DNA from: Rhynchonema sp. JSB1_4
Taxonomy: Eukaryota > Nematoda > Chromadorea > Monhysterida > Xyalidae
DNA length: 64,000 nt
Reading direction: 5' to 3'
Assembly: GCA_030248065.1 (NCBI GenBank)
Contig: JASAMV010000757.1
Location: 1-64,000, forward strand
Shown: piece by piece, positions 33,435-47,000 of the stretch
Position numbering within the stretch: position 1 is the stretch's first letter
Layout of the letters: each line of letters opens with the position of its first letter
Program-made: the position numbers and the translations under genes
The notes under the pieces: generated by a model
What the model saw: the letters and a program-made list of their open reading frames with translations, nothing else
Database searches by the model: none
What the model was told of the DNA's origin: nothing

Positions 33435-34191
33435 TTATATTTCAAAATAATTCTGAATACATGCTCATATGCGTCACGAATGAAAATTCTGGACAGAAAA
33501 ACGCAATTTATATATTATCAGAGCCAGTCACCATGATGTTGAAATATCTACTATACAGCCGTCTGTATGCATGTGCAATCATAAATGGTAGCCCGCCCAC
33601 TCAGAAAAACTACAATCTAATTCACGTACTGTATGCGAAAAAAGTTCGAAAATTGGCGGTATGTTGCATTACAACCTTGGGCCAACACAAATAGAGTCAG
33701 TTTGTGCGAGATGTGAAATCACATTGTGCAATTGCGGAAAATGGGGATGACCAGTGTTCAACTTGAATATTTATTTATTTATTTTTGTGATATAGACTAT
33801 ATGCGTTATTGATTTGTGCTTTTGTTACGTTGGTGCATCATCATGGATTAACTGAACTGAACTGTCGAAGATCAGATCTGCACCACTGCACGCGCGTCGA
33901 TCGTGTACGAGTAGATCACATTATTCTACCATCACGTAGAAGGGAGCCGTTACTAATGCCGACACCGTAAAATTTATACTAACAAAACAAACAAACAAAG
34001 CAGTTAATTTACAATATTCAATTTAGTCGTGATATTATACCCGCCTGATTATTTTCTATGTCCACAAACAGTTGTGATCACACAGAGCAGTGGAAGTACT
34101 GTATAGTTGAAGCTGCTGTCCAAAATCCGATTTGAGAGAAGGCGACTCGCCAGAAGAATGAGAAAAACTGTGATGAAAAACACTGGCAAAT
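33435..34191. other. Intergenic: SLC22 5' side and SLCO 3' side
   Basis: No exon seen. An AATAAATAAATAAATA run (minus strand, 33770-33785) is the best polyA candidate for the SLCO gene. Confidence 0.45.
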
Positions 34192-34410
34192 CTAGAGAGT
34201 GGTGTTGTACTCAGCGACAACGATGGTTCCGTTCTTTGAGTTTGTGTCATTATTGTTGCTCTTGATCACGTCAACCGAGGCCAATGAACTGATCGATTTG
34301 GCATCCAAGTTGGTGGCCGTCGTCGTGGCCACACTTTTGTCGTCGTCATCAGTTGGCTTGTACAATATTTGATTCGTGATGTTCATGATTATGCTCAACA
34401 TCGTTTGCAC
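34192..34410 (-). other. Open stretch, possible extra C-terminal exon of the SLCO gene
   Basis: The stretch is preceded by an acceptor-like ACAATACAG and reads GGVQTMLSIIMNITNQILYK then a polar Ser/Thr/Asp-rich tail ending AEYNTTL and a stop. An AATAAA run follows at 33770-33775. I could not find a donor in the 34701-34960 exon whose phase fits cleanly, so it may be 3' UTR instead. Confidence 0.3.
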
Positions 34411-34700
34411 ACCACCTGTATTGTTACGGAGTATACATGCGTTGTGTTGTGAAATATTGACACAAATAAATATTTTTTAACATGTCATTGCTGGTCATTC
34501 CGTAGGTAGATTGCTCCCATAGAGCGCCCGAAAGTTTTAGTCGTAATTGTAAACGTTTCCGATACAAAAATAGAACCAAACCCCTTGGGCCTTCACTCGG
34601 TGTGAACAGCTCAACGTTCGCCGCTACTTTTTGTTCAAAATGTCTTTAAAAATAGATATTTTTCTACAAAGAGAACCGCGAAAATTGGCTTGATTTGAAA

Positions 34701-37700
34701 TTATTCGCAATCAGTGTTGGCCGTTATCGTTCTCTCAAGCTGCAGAAGTCTTCCCGACAAAAGTTCAAGATACTGAGCCACCCCAAACGATAGCGTGAAC
34801 GTACTGAGACAGAGAATGATCCACGGCCAGACAGCAATGTCGTATCGAATGCAGTGTTTCTGTGACTGGTTCTGATGCCACATGCTGCAGCCGTAGTCAA
34901 CAATCACACCCGTTAGCAGTTGCGCCGGGATCGAGACTGAATTGGTATGGGCATCTGCCTTCAATATCTGTGTCATCCATCTCATATTACTTCATGGATT
35001 GTGAATTTCAACGCACCGATCAATCCCAGAAACCGCTTGAAGCCGCCGGCCACGACCCGATAGTCCATTGGGATAATGCTGTGAAAAAGCACATACAAGA
35101 ATTGCGGCGCGCAAAACACTCTTACTATGATGACACCCGTCGTAGGACCTACCGTAACCACAACTGCTGAGTGGGCGCATAGGTCAATGTCTGGATCAGT
35201 GAGAAGGGCGCCAGCAGACACATGAATAGAATCAATTTCTTCGTGCAAGAATCGTCGTTCAAGCACATTCCTGTGAGGTGACACTTTACTTACTTTGCTT
35301 ACTTTACTTTTAAAAAAAGGTGCAAGCATATTATTGGCCAACCAGTTGTCAGACTCGTCTCATTGATGGCGCCCTTGAAACTCTGCGGCACACAGTGGCA
35401 ATTGGACCAGATTGTCTGCAATTCCCAACATTATGTACATACATAGGTACAGTCGTCGTTGAAATTTCTAAACACGCTCAGCAAAAGCGTTACCTCATTT
35501 TCAACTTCCATTTCATTTTCACACCCTGCGTAGCAAGGCGAGTAGTAGACCACGGACGTGTCAGGGTTGCAAACTGGCTTGTAGTAATGCGAACAACCGC
35601 AGTCGCGATTGCATGTGCTGATCAGGTCCCTGAAATTACGACGTTACATTACGAAATGCTGGGTACATACGGACAGCTGCTGTCTTTCATGCAAATTGTG
35701 CAAATCGGAATGAACTTTTACTCATAAAGGTTAAAAAAATGGCACAATCTGTCTCCACATCTCGACGTTCACAAAAGGCGCGCGCAGTCATATCGGAAAA
35801 CGGAAATGGAAAACACGGACATAGAAAAAATTCCATTTCCAGTTTTGTACGTATCTCGATACGCGCCCTACACGTCAATAGCCCAACTGTCTGTGTAGAT
35901 ACGCACTTTTCAACGTCGAACGTTGCATTGTAGTAGGGCACAACAGCGCCGGCCAGTTTCGGTCCGTCGCAATAGATGAAGAAGATGCCGATCATGCACA
36001 GTTTGACGACGGTCAGACCCAGATCGCAACGGAAGTTCTGAATGACGCTCAAACGCAGTCGACGCACGATGTAGCCGCCCAGCAACAACGACAACATCGA
36101 CACCGGCAGCAACACCGCGCCTGGCAACACGCATATGAATGGACTATCCTCCGTATGCACCACCCGGTTCTATCAATTAACCGAACAGAGTTATCCGTTG
36201 GTTCTGAGCTAATTCAAGTACTATGTACAATGTAGCTAACGAGACTTCGTCGAGAACCGACAAATGACGGTTCTGGATGAGTTCTCGTTAACTACGTGAA
36301 CTAGCTCAGAATCAGCAGAGAACGCGTTCTATTCGAGTTCTCCCTGGCTACGTGAACTGGCTCAGAACCAACGGGGAACTTTTGAACTGAAATCTGACTG
36401 ACCAATGATTAAGGCCGCCTTATTCGGCGCCAAATTGAAATAATTTTCGAGCAGTTTTGGCATCATTGCCGCAATGCCACTGAACATGGCTGCAATCACG
36501 ATTATTCTGAGACACTGCAGCACGTAGTACGGAATATGAAGCAGCGCCTGAAAGCAAAGCAGAATATTAAACTATTATCCATATTTTTTCAAATTGCTGT
36601 GACAGCAGCTCACCCAAATCTGCTTGTGCACGTTGCGCAATCGTTTCTTGGTGTCAGGCGCACGGAATTTGTGATCCACCGTTTTCGCGTCTTTTGCACG
36701 CAATCGGGGAGTGTCTGCAAAGACGCGCATCCTTGGTTGCTGGTTGGCTTGTGCATATGCTTTATATTGCGAGCAATGTAAAGTGGCGATCGATACCGTC
36801 TTTTCCCTGGTCACGCTGATCTAAATTAGTGCCAGCACAATATAAGCGTTCAAGTCAAGAAGTCACGTGATCAAGGCAAGATCGGACTAGACAGGTCCAG
36901 GACCGTTGGGCAAATTCGCTATGCGCGTCATGTGTATTTATCAGGAGAATTCATAATTTTCAGATAAATACCCACAGTCTATCTGGGCATATGCGAATGA
37001 AATGTGAAGCGACTCTGATAAAGCTTACAGAGTGGCTTGCTATGGACTGCCGCAGTAAAACTTGGTATTGGCATGGTTGCAAAACGTACACATGCGAGTG
37101 GGCTTTGTGAACACGTGCAGCGCATATGACCCGTGGTGGGGTTGCAGTTTCGACCCACGGTCTAACACCATGGCTGCCTGGGTCTCGTCAGGTACACGGA
37201 CAGCCAGTTCTAGCGCCAAAATCTGATGGTACAGTTTCGAAACTTTTGATAAAGTTTACATAATGTACACGAACAAACCAGGTAATTCGGCTGCAAATCC
37301 AAGAATGGGCACTGAGGTCAATAACGTGAGAACACTGCCGGTCGCATAGCCCAACCACCACGCACCGATCCAACGAGGGTCGTCCGGACCGGTCAGATCG
37401 AGTCTGCAGATGTTTCACGTGTACTTGGCCTTGAATTCTCAGGCAAATCCGTATGGATAAAGTAAAAAAAAGTGCACAAACGTGTCAACGTCGACGGTGA
37501 GAAATTGAGTGTGCACTCGGAGGAACAGCCCGCCGAACATGAAGCCAAACACAACGCCCAGACCGGTGACCGCCGCCATTATGCCTGAACGGCACTGTAC
37601 ACTGTACGAGCGGAATAGTTGGCATTAGCAAACAGCGCATAATCTGTATGAAACTTAGCGATCGGTTCGGTCTGATCAAGATTAGTGTGAGTGTAAATTT

Positions 37701-39458
37701 CGAAACGTGTTTGATGTACAGAGAATCATCACGTGACCGAAACAAAACAACGGAACCGGATCACCAAGTTTCAATCACAAAACTAGTAAACAGTCTGCCA
37801 TTTGCAATGAACACCCCACATTCACGTACCGATGTACATTGGTGATCCATGTTGTGATACATTCTCATCCACATACAGTTGACTCAACACACCCATCACG
37901 ATGGCAGCAGTTGACGTGACGCATTGAATACCGATCAACATTGCGAAGCCCGCGAAATTCGAATCGAACCACGATCGGTCGTCAATGTCACCAGTCGAAT
38001 TCGGCTCTATTTGACAGAGAGTGGTGTTCTTGGGACGATCTTTGAGCGCCACTTGATACGGAGGCGTGATGAATTCAACGAACACGACCGCCACTTGACC
38101 GATCGCAATCAATACGCCGCACAGACCCAGCCAGCGGCCTTTGTGACCTGCAATTGGCACCCAAACCAGGGTACATTCATGTGGGCATGTTGTTTGGATA
38201 GCAGGGGCTGTTGTTGTTGGCAGCAGCCGGCCAGTGCTACATGTGCCGCTATGTAATCCGTCTGCTGCTCTGGTCCCATCCAAGTGTCCATCCCGACAAC
38301 ATCAGCAACTGTTCATCTTACCACCTATAATCCGGTACGGTCATACCCAAAGACATCCATATCGAAATAGAAGTCGAGGATTGCGTGCAGATTAAAATAA
38401 CGAAACTTTCAGACGACACAACAATAAAGAGCAATCACAAAACATAACGAGCAGGCGCGCACACCGATATTTGAGAAATGTGATAGCGGGATGATGAGCA
38501 GAGCGACGGTGGCCGTTGGCACAGCGCCAAACAACGACAACATCGTGTACGTCAGACCGAATCGTTTCTCAATCGTAGTGATCGCTGCTCCGCCCATGCC
38601 GAACAGACCTGCAACAATCGACGTTATTCATTTTTATCTGGAATATTGCACAAACGGTGTAAAGGTCAGTTGGGCGTAAAGGTCCGCATAAAGTTCGGTC
38701 GAAAGCTCGGTCGGCGTAGCTCGGTGTAAACGTGAAACATTGCTTGTTATTAACGTGGAATGTTTCAAGTTTACACCGAGGTCTATCGTCTATCACACTG
38801 AGCTGTCGACCGAGCTTTCCGCCGACCTTTACACGGTCTCGAAAATATCACCCAACACAATCCATCATGCGACGTCTGGGCAGCGCTTAGGTTTGGTGTG
38901 TGTGCCCGAGTCAAAAACAGCCTTTATACACGGGCAGCTTCTATGGAGCGTGACGCCCATAGCAATTTTCAAGACCCTAAAAAATCTGCCACACCCACCG
39001 TATCCGATAGCTATTTTCTGCACACAGATGGCGGTCAGCAGCCATTTTGATGTGTGAAACATTTGCAGACAATCAGGACGGAAGCTGAGACAAGAATTTC
39101 ATCTTTGAGACTGATATAGTAAATTTCCAAATTCGCTGCCGCACAGTAAAGTAGTACGCCCCATAGTTAATGTCAGGTTCTAAACCCGAAATTCAACTTG
39201 TGAAACATTCGGACAGCCAACACACACGCAGCTTGCCAGCCAGCCAAGGCAGCTGCGCGCAATGTTTTAGGGCCGAGCATGGTTAGCGTTCGGGTCGGGT
39301 TTATAACTTGACATTAACTATGGGGCGTATTTTACTGTGCGGCAGCGAATTTGGAAACTTACTGTACAAACAGAATGACAGAATATGGTGCAAACTGACC
39401 TGCCAAATCCATAGCGAGGCTTCTCGTACGATTGATCCGTGTTTGCTGGCTTGTTCAT
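34701..39458 (-). CDS. Organic anion transporting polypeptide (SLCO/OATP family)
   Basis: OATPs are 12-TM carriers of organic anions with a Kazal-type extracellular loop. Exon 1 (39400-39458) encodes MNKPANTDQSYEKPRYGFGR. Later exons join in phase: 38465-38608 (LFGMGGAAITTIEKRFGLTY), 37830-38147 (GHKGRWLGL ... SPMYIG), up to 37584 (VVFGFMFGGLFLR), 37279-37405 with the superfamily signature DDPRWIGAWWLGY, 36614-36714, 36403-36547 (MFSGIAAMMPKLLENYF) and about 35915-36175. The Kazal-like exon is about 35500-35630 (CNRDCGCSHYYKPVCNP, YYSPCYAGC); the rest are 35345-35425 (WSNCHCVPQ), 35165-35270, 35020-35080 and 34701-34960 (IPAQLLTGVIVDYGCSMW). The exon carrying TM1, between 38608 and 39400, was not found; a MITE sits there. 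The stop at 34701 is provisional: an open stretch at 34192-34410 could be a further C-terminal exon. Confidence 0.92.
37649..37773. mobile_element. Foldback MITE with TGAAACTT ends (short copy)
   Basis: TGAAACTTAGCGATCGG at the left and CCGGATCACCAAGTTTCA at the right, in the SLCO intron between exons 37830-38147 and 37584. Confidence 0.65.
38657..38834. mobile_element. Foldback element, GTGTAAAGGTC ends
   Basis: GTGTAAAGGTC and GACCTTTACAC ends with inner GAAAGCTCGGTCGGCG / CGACCGAGCTTTC pairing around 38745. In the SLCO gene upstream of exon 38465-38608. Confidence 0.65.
39117..39364. mobile_element. TA-flanked MITE, copy 1 (Tc1/mariner-like)
   Basis: TIR of about 55 bp beginning TAGTAAATTTCCAAATTCGC, flanked by TA on both sides. 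About 90 percent similar by eye to 60718-60956. In the SLCO gene just downstream of its first exon. Confidence 0.8.
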
Positions 39459-41061
39459 TTTGTCTCGATGTGTAAAGAACTCTGCCCGTCACCTCACCTC
39501 ACCTTACCAGCTTCAATAATTTTTCCACACATGCACAAGAAGTTACGTTAAAAATTGGACGCTCTACCACATCCGTTGAAACCTCAAAATAGTGCGTACT
39601 TATGTAGATTGGGCTGTGCTTATCAACGCAAACGGCAGCAAGTTTTTACAGCAATATGAAAAAACACGTTTTGTGTACTTTTCGCTTTAGCCCTTCGCAC
39701 GAGGACATCGAACGTGCACTGTGCACAACTTGCTATACTGCTACTGACAAGATGCCTCAAACGGGAGCCAGCTGATGTATTATATGTACATGTCAGGTGT
39801 GGTAATACTGTATTGAGGTGGCGCGACACAATAACCGAGGTGGTGAACATCAACAAGCGACAGACATGTCAACGTTTGTCTTAATGTTTTTCATGCATGT
39901 CACGTGAAACATCAACGAATCTGTGGTTCTTGCGATGTGTGTCCACGAAAGCAAAGTCTTGTGGACGTGCTTTGCACAAAAGATGATACATAGATCAATA
40001 ACGATACGATTTAGCCTTGCGGGCACGCACTGCATTTTCGGCTCATGGCGGTGGCCGCTGGCGCTTTTGTCATTGACAAGGCCCAAAGCGCCATTGCAGT
40101 CTGGTATTATGGGCCCAAGCTGCATCCACAGATCTGTCGCAATGCGTGTCCACAAGGATAAATCGTACCACTAAAGCAAAATTGCTAATCATTATTAATG
40201 TTTCACGTTGCTTATTTGAGGAAAAGAAACCACAGCTTAATTTATACCATAGATCACGATGACAGAATCAACAAAGCTGACGATTTACCAGCTGGTTGGG
40301 ACTTGAAAACTATCAGCGCCGCACAGTTTTCATCATTTTCAGCGCTGGGCAAAACTGTGTCGCACAGTGAAAGTTTCGGTGTTAACTACACTGCAGGTAC
40401 GTATGTATGTATGTGTAATACAGTATTATGATGCATTGGCAATCCAACCTTTCCTGGACAACTCAATTTATTGTGCATGAATATTTTTCAACGGCAGAAC
40501 CGGTTTTGCCAATAAACAACCGTTATTTCCAATGTGCCCAGGTTACTCTCGCCAGAACGCGTGTTATAACTAATTATCGGTGATTTTTTAAAACAACTCG
40601 AGTTCACATTCAATCAATCTACATGGACACTCCATTTGAACGCAAATGATAAATTTGTTTCAAATTTATTGTTGACTCTCACACGAAAACAAATGTGTGT
40701 TGTGATGGCATCGCGCACGCCTACATATACTGCGAGTCCCGTTGAAAATGAGAAATTAAAATCAAAACACTTATTATCGCACAAAGCACAATATTTGACG
40801 AGCATGAAAAAAACGCACAAACTCAAAGTAAATCACTATAAATATTTTTTAAGTGTCGCGTTGAATAAAATGACAACGACGACAATCAAAGAGTCGGATG
40901 GGAATGACTGACGAGAGCATTTGATGCAAACAATACATTCAACAACACGATTTTATAAAAGAGAGAAACAGCGATAAGAATAGTTCGACATGTGTGGTAG
41001 CCAGTTTTTGGGCTGAATAAAAATGTCAAAAAACGGCGAAAAAGATTTTATTTAATGTCCA
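39459..41061. other. Intergenic: SLCO 5' side and gene A 3' side
   Basis: AT-rich; open frames at 40198-40911 have no recognisable features. The SLCO promoter should be near 39460-39700. Confidence 0.4.
41047..41052 (-). terminator. Polyadenylation signal of gene A
   Basis: AATAAA on the minus strand, 10 bp past the gene A stop codon. Confidence 0.6.
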
Positions 41062-44000
41062 TCAACATTCATCATCGTCTTGGAATAAACTTTCGTCCTC
41101 CATCTCGGCGTGATAATGACGATAAATGGCTAGATCCTGCAAATCAAAGAGTTTAAAACTATTTTACTGCTTATACATAGTTGCGCAGAGGAATGAAAAA
41201 TTGCATTGAAAACAAACCAAACCGGACAAGTTGTCAGACAGAATGACAGAGAAGCAAATGCAAGCACCCCACCTTCCTATATCTGGTCGGTCGTTTGTAC
41301 TTGTCCTGCATGCGCAACACAGCCGCCCTGCCCGGACACATGGTCTCGTCGCGCAGCATCTCCGGTCGAAAATCGGGTCGATTCTTGAGACATTCCTGAT
41401 GGTACTTGAGCGCCTGCGCCGATGACATACCCAAACAGAAGTACTCGTTGAAACGCTCCACAACCTGCAAGGCAAGGGTGGTGTGCACTTTGCTGGCACC
41501 CGGGTCGGGTTTGATATTGACCAAGAAGTTAAATTTCTTCCCCTGTTAAGGGGAGAAACGGAGGGAAGAAAACGAAACCGGGGGGGGGCACAAGGTGTGT
41601 GTGTCAGCTGCGTGGCTTGTTGCTGTGCGGACCTGTCGCCCGGGAGTTTCCCTGGGTTGCCTTGATATTGACCTACCATAAAAAATGTTTTACATGGGGC
41701 GACACAAACAAACTTGGCAATCGGATGTGACCGAATGTGACGTTGCCTTTGTTAGCGCGTGATTCTTGCATTATACGGATTATAGCGAAATGTACTGTAA
41801 CCATTAATTTCGTCCAGCTTATTAGTTATTCATATTAGGTCAGGGAAACATTTCTTTTCGCTGGACGAAATTAGTGGCATTACTGAATTTTTTCAAATCC
41901 TTAATTCAAAAAAGTCACTTTACTAAGGCAAAGGTTACATCCGATCCGATCATTTGCTCTGACTCACAATATGCCCATCCGTGAATGAGAGCTCAACCAG
42001 ATGGGCATGCACAATCCGCGCGTGTGCTACAGAGCCAGTGCGCTAGCGGCCGGCTGCTGTGTCACAAATGCCAAGTCAAAGGAAAAACCCGACCCACATC
42101 CAAGCCACGATGCTAGCAAAGTGTTGGCCAGAGTATTCAAATTGTTTCGTGTCAACAGACTTCCGAACTCGCAAATAAAACGTCAGACAGGCACGAATTC
42201 GAAGACTGGTCATGCCACCGATATTTTTGTGTTTGACAGTCAGAAATCAATATAAAAACATCAGATCAGTGCATTCCAACCTCCGGTCGCGGTTCGGGAT
42301 AGTCCTTCTCAAACAATTTCTTCATTTTCAACAGCGGCCGAGGGTCGAGTCGTGTGTGACCGTTGTGTGGATGCAGCAGCTTGATGATACAGCCAAAGTC
42401 GCGCTTGACTGAAACATTATTGCACGTAGACAGCAGCATGTTACGTAAGATTGACAAACTAAATAGGACCGCCACGGTATGAAACTTGGTGACGGATCTG
42501 ATCTGCCTTGATCACATGACTTCTTTTGGATTGGGATCTTTGGCGACTTCCAAACGCCACCCAGTTCGCCTGTTGTCGCAAAAGTTGTTCCCCAGCCAAC
42601 TTTACTAACCAACTTTAAAGCTGGTCTAATTAGTGGCACACAACCAACCAAATCTCGAAATATGCATCGTGAAAGAAGGTCATGAGATTAAGCTAGATCC
42701 GATCACCAAGTTCGATACCGGTCCGTATGCCTTACTGGTGAATCGCATCAACGCCTTGCACATGCCGTGATTCGGGTGTCTCAGTCGTTTATAATGTCCG
42801 TGCTCACATGTGCATCTGATCACACACAGATTCTCGTGCGCGTGCGCGCCTTGTTTGCCTGCAAGCAGTTGTTTACCAACTATGGTTTTGTGGTGATGGC
42901 TGACTTTTCGTCATGTTTGTGAAAACTTTCGGTTCCTTTGAAGTGAAACATTTTTTAATCGCATTCAAAAACACAGATAACCAGGGTTTTTATTTGAAAA
43001 TTTAACTGGTGCAATTTGCGCCCAGAGGGCAGAATTTTACGTGCACGTTGACAGAATTTACGCAATTGCAGGCATCTCAGGTGCAAAATGTAAAAATTTC
43101 AGGTGCAATCCGCGCTTAGCCTTTTGATATTTTGGTGCAAATAAAAATTGTTAGGTGCAAATTACACCTAAAGTGTCTAAAAAGATCGATGCAGACAACC
43201 GACCAGTCGGAATACTCTCCCTCCGCTTGTGATTCGAATCCCAGTAGGTGAACGACCGTTTTTCGTACTCCTCGATCCATTTCAGTATCTCCTCTTTCGT
43301 CCACAATTCAGCCAACAAGATCACCGAAATGTTCGGCGTGTCAGTGCCTGAATCGCAACAAGGAATATTCAGCCGCACAATATAAAACTTTTTTTGGTGA
43401 CGCTGTTTTGGGCTGACGCTTATGGCTAGCGGTTTTCGCAAATTGGCTGACATTGCCATGCGGTAACACAATCGGAACACTAGCGCAAAGGTTGTTGACT
43501 ACGTATAGGAGAGCAACTTTTACGCTGGTCGATAACGCACTTGCAACAAGATGCAGTCAAAACAAAAGTTTGCCCACGTCGAATGCCTCCGTCCGCCAAA
43601 AGTTGACGCGCCTCATTGTGACACTGATATCATGTGTCATCAACTTTATAAACCACTTAACTACAACCAGCGAACTACGGCCAACAAACCACGACCAACT
43701 TTCCAATCTGGTGTCGAACATTGTCGGCACGTCGCTGTATTCCATCGGCGGCAACGCAAACCACTGGTTGCTGGGCGTGTACTTGTCCAACACGTGGTTG
43801 TGCGCCGTCGAGAACGAGATTTGACAACGACATAGTTCGGTCAATGAACGTCTGCAAACGGTCAGCTTGCCAAATAACGAACTGTTGTACAACACAAATA
43901 CGTGCACTTTGCTGATATGAATATATAAAGGTCGGGTGTGGTCCGGGTCGGGTTTCACTTTGACTTGGCGTGAGAAAGTGTTTGCAATATCCGATTGCGT

Positions 44001-47000
44001 TGTGGACGTGGCTTGTGGTCATGACTTCAATGATTTCAAAATCATTGACTTGGCGTAAAAATGTTTCTGTAAACCCATCCGCTAAACCTCAGACAGTTGG
44101 ACATGTGCGTCAGCACAGCAAGTACGCAAGTGACTGGCCGCTTCGTCACAACCGCGTGTGGAGCAAAAATATCTTATGTCAAGTCAAAGTCGAACCCGAC
44201 ACCGACCCAGAATGTCAGTAAAGTGCACACCGAAACACTGTAGTCTGTGCACGATTATTATTGTTGCGGAACCAAACTGTGTACTGTGCTCCGCAGAATA
44301 AAAAATCACACCAACCGGAATATAATCTCCGAACCACATTTCTTGTTCGCCTCGCGCTGCGGACAGGCGCACTTGAAAATAGCCTGATTGTCAGGGCTGG
44401 TCTCGAATGACGTGAATCCGGGCGCAGACCAACGCGTCGACGATTTCTCTTCGTACGCCTGTAAAGTGAATTGACTGAACGGAGTTGTGTGTGATGTGGA
44501 AAGGTAACATGTGCCATGCAACCAACGGGCAGCTTGTTTTTGAAAAAAAGTTGTCCTGCATGTGCTATTTCAACCCAATCGCAGCCCTCCAGCGCCAGCA
44601 TCACCGACCTTCACCCATCGTTTTGCGTCGTCAATCGAACGAATGCTGCTCACAAACTCGATTCGTCGTCCGTTCAAATCCGTCTTGTCCTCGGTGACGC
44701 GCACCTTGACGCTCGTCGGGAAGTCCGGGAATGCCGCCATCGTGTCCGTCTGTGCGAACAGCGACGACGCGAATGCGTTCAGATTGCACCGTTTGTTCAT
44801 CGATACTGATGGCGTGCGCTGCATATGGATGGATAGATGATGATGATGTGATGTTTCACTCGCAACACCGAGGCACGTGACGTACATGGCGATGCCATTG
44901 GTGTGATCAAATACAGTATGATCTGCCTCGTCCAAACCAATCAATGATGCAGTATAGATACATGGCCGATTGCGTCAAGTTGAGAGGGGGATGTTGATCC
45001 AGAGGAGAGAATTAGGGGCATAAAATAGATGAAAACTAAGTAGGTCAAAAACATATATCACTACAAATATGAGAGCATTTGGCCCTATTGGACCATAAAA
45101 TGGCCAGTTTGGCACTAAAAGCATCACTTTTAGGGCGATGCCAACGAAGACAGGGTAGACACAGACAGCTTGGCTTGGGGGCACAGTTTTTCGGCAGACG
45201 AGCATAGATATCTGACCCAGGTTTGGGGTTGTATTACCCCAAAACACCCCAACTACATCTCTCAGTGTCTCAATCGATCATAGTGATCCACGTGGTGAGC
45301 AGATCCCATTCAATCCGATCGATGTGTTCGATCAGCATGTTTGATCCCGGCCAAAGAGCACCAACCGTGTTCTCAACGAATTTCCACGTATTCGCCAACG
45401 TGCGGAACGAATGACCGATTGCCGGCATGGGCGTGCCGCGTACGTGACCAGCGTGTGCACCTGAACACAATTTGACCAGCGTTTTTTATTGTGTGTGTGA
45501 GACATCATGACGATTGCGCTAAATGAATGTTAAACGCAGGCTACCCGTAAACGCAAGCGCTAGTCACAAGCCTTCCGTATGATCGTTTCCGTTTTCCATT
45601 ACGTGTGGCACAGTTGAAACATCAATTTCGATCAGCGTGTTCGTTTTACATTCCCTAATTACAACTAACCACTTTTCATTGGTCAAAGCTCGTGCTCCAA
45701 CAAACGAGAGATCCTAGAAAGCGATCCGAGAGCGCGTGCACTTCACACGGCCAGAAAACGGCTTATAGTGGCAGTGCTGTCGTCAACTCCCATCTACAGT
45801 ATAATTTCTCGTGCTCATTTGGGGACTGTTTCGGTTAAAGAGAGAGAGAGAGAATTCGCCACTTGAGTCGAGCACTGTACCATTGGCAAGAACACAGTTA
45901 TTTAACAATCGAAACTGTGCAACAGCCGAAACCGACCATTGATCCTAATGACACAGTCGTTGTCTTTGAGCACCGTAAAGTGCACGACCACTTCGCACTT
46001 TGTGTGTCCGGCGTAGGGCAGATGTTTCTTGTGGTACGAGAACGGACAAATGAAGTCGGTGCAGTACAACCAGTGGTTGGGACGGACGTGTGCCGAGCGC
46101 GCCGTGCGGTCGCGATGCGAACCCTGTGTCAATGAGCGTTGGGCAGCAAGACAGAGTTGATATTTTGGACCAAACTTTGAGGCCACTTGGCGGGAACGCC
46201 ACTCTACTTGCAGTGAATGACTTGCAAATATGCAGACTCTCCTTTGAGACTACCTAGCGTCGAAACAACAAAACACATTTCGCAGCAGCGGAGGGAGAAC
46301 GCCAACCCCTTATTTAGGAAAAAATCCGAATAGATTGATGGGCTCCGGGATATTTGGGAAGTTTTGTTTTAAAATCACAGAATTAGTTGGGCTCCACATG
46401 AGCCCCATCTGGCTTTTGCGTTTCGAGTGCGCCAGATTTCACATCGCAGTTACAAACCCACACAACGACAGCATCCGAATTGTGAGTAAGTACCTGTTTC
46501 GGTTTCCAAACGATGCCCGTTTTGTTCGTATATTCCCGCATCCACATGACCGTGTCACTGCGTGAATGCACATCGGCCTGCAGCTGCAGCTGAACGCAAG
46601 TCGCTGGTGCGTCTGCAAAACAACTAATATTATAGTTGTCCAATTTTAACGAAAACACATCATTTGAATGGACCATATTCGTGAAATTGAATGTCTGTGC
46701 CCCCAATGCATATCCGACCTTTCAACGTGGTGCCATAGATGTCCGGTAGATCAGTGAATTCAGCGAGCTCCAGCGGCGGCAACGCGTAGTATTGATTCGT
46801 GGACGTGTATTTGGGCAAAACATGGTTATGAGCGGCGTACAACTTGATCGTGCATTCTTTGGCGGCGGAGTCCAGGTCGACAAACGTGATTCGCGATTCG
46901 CATTCCTCCTTCTCGGCACACCTGAACACCACCTTGCCCAATTGGCTGTCATCGGACAGATCCCAGAGCGTTGACGATTTGCTTGCGTAGTCCTTCACCC

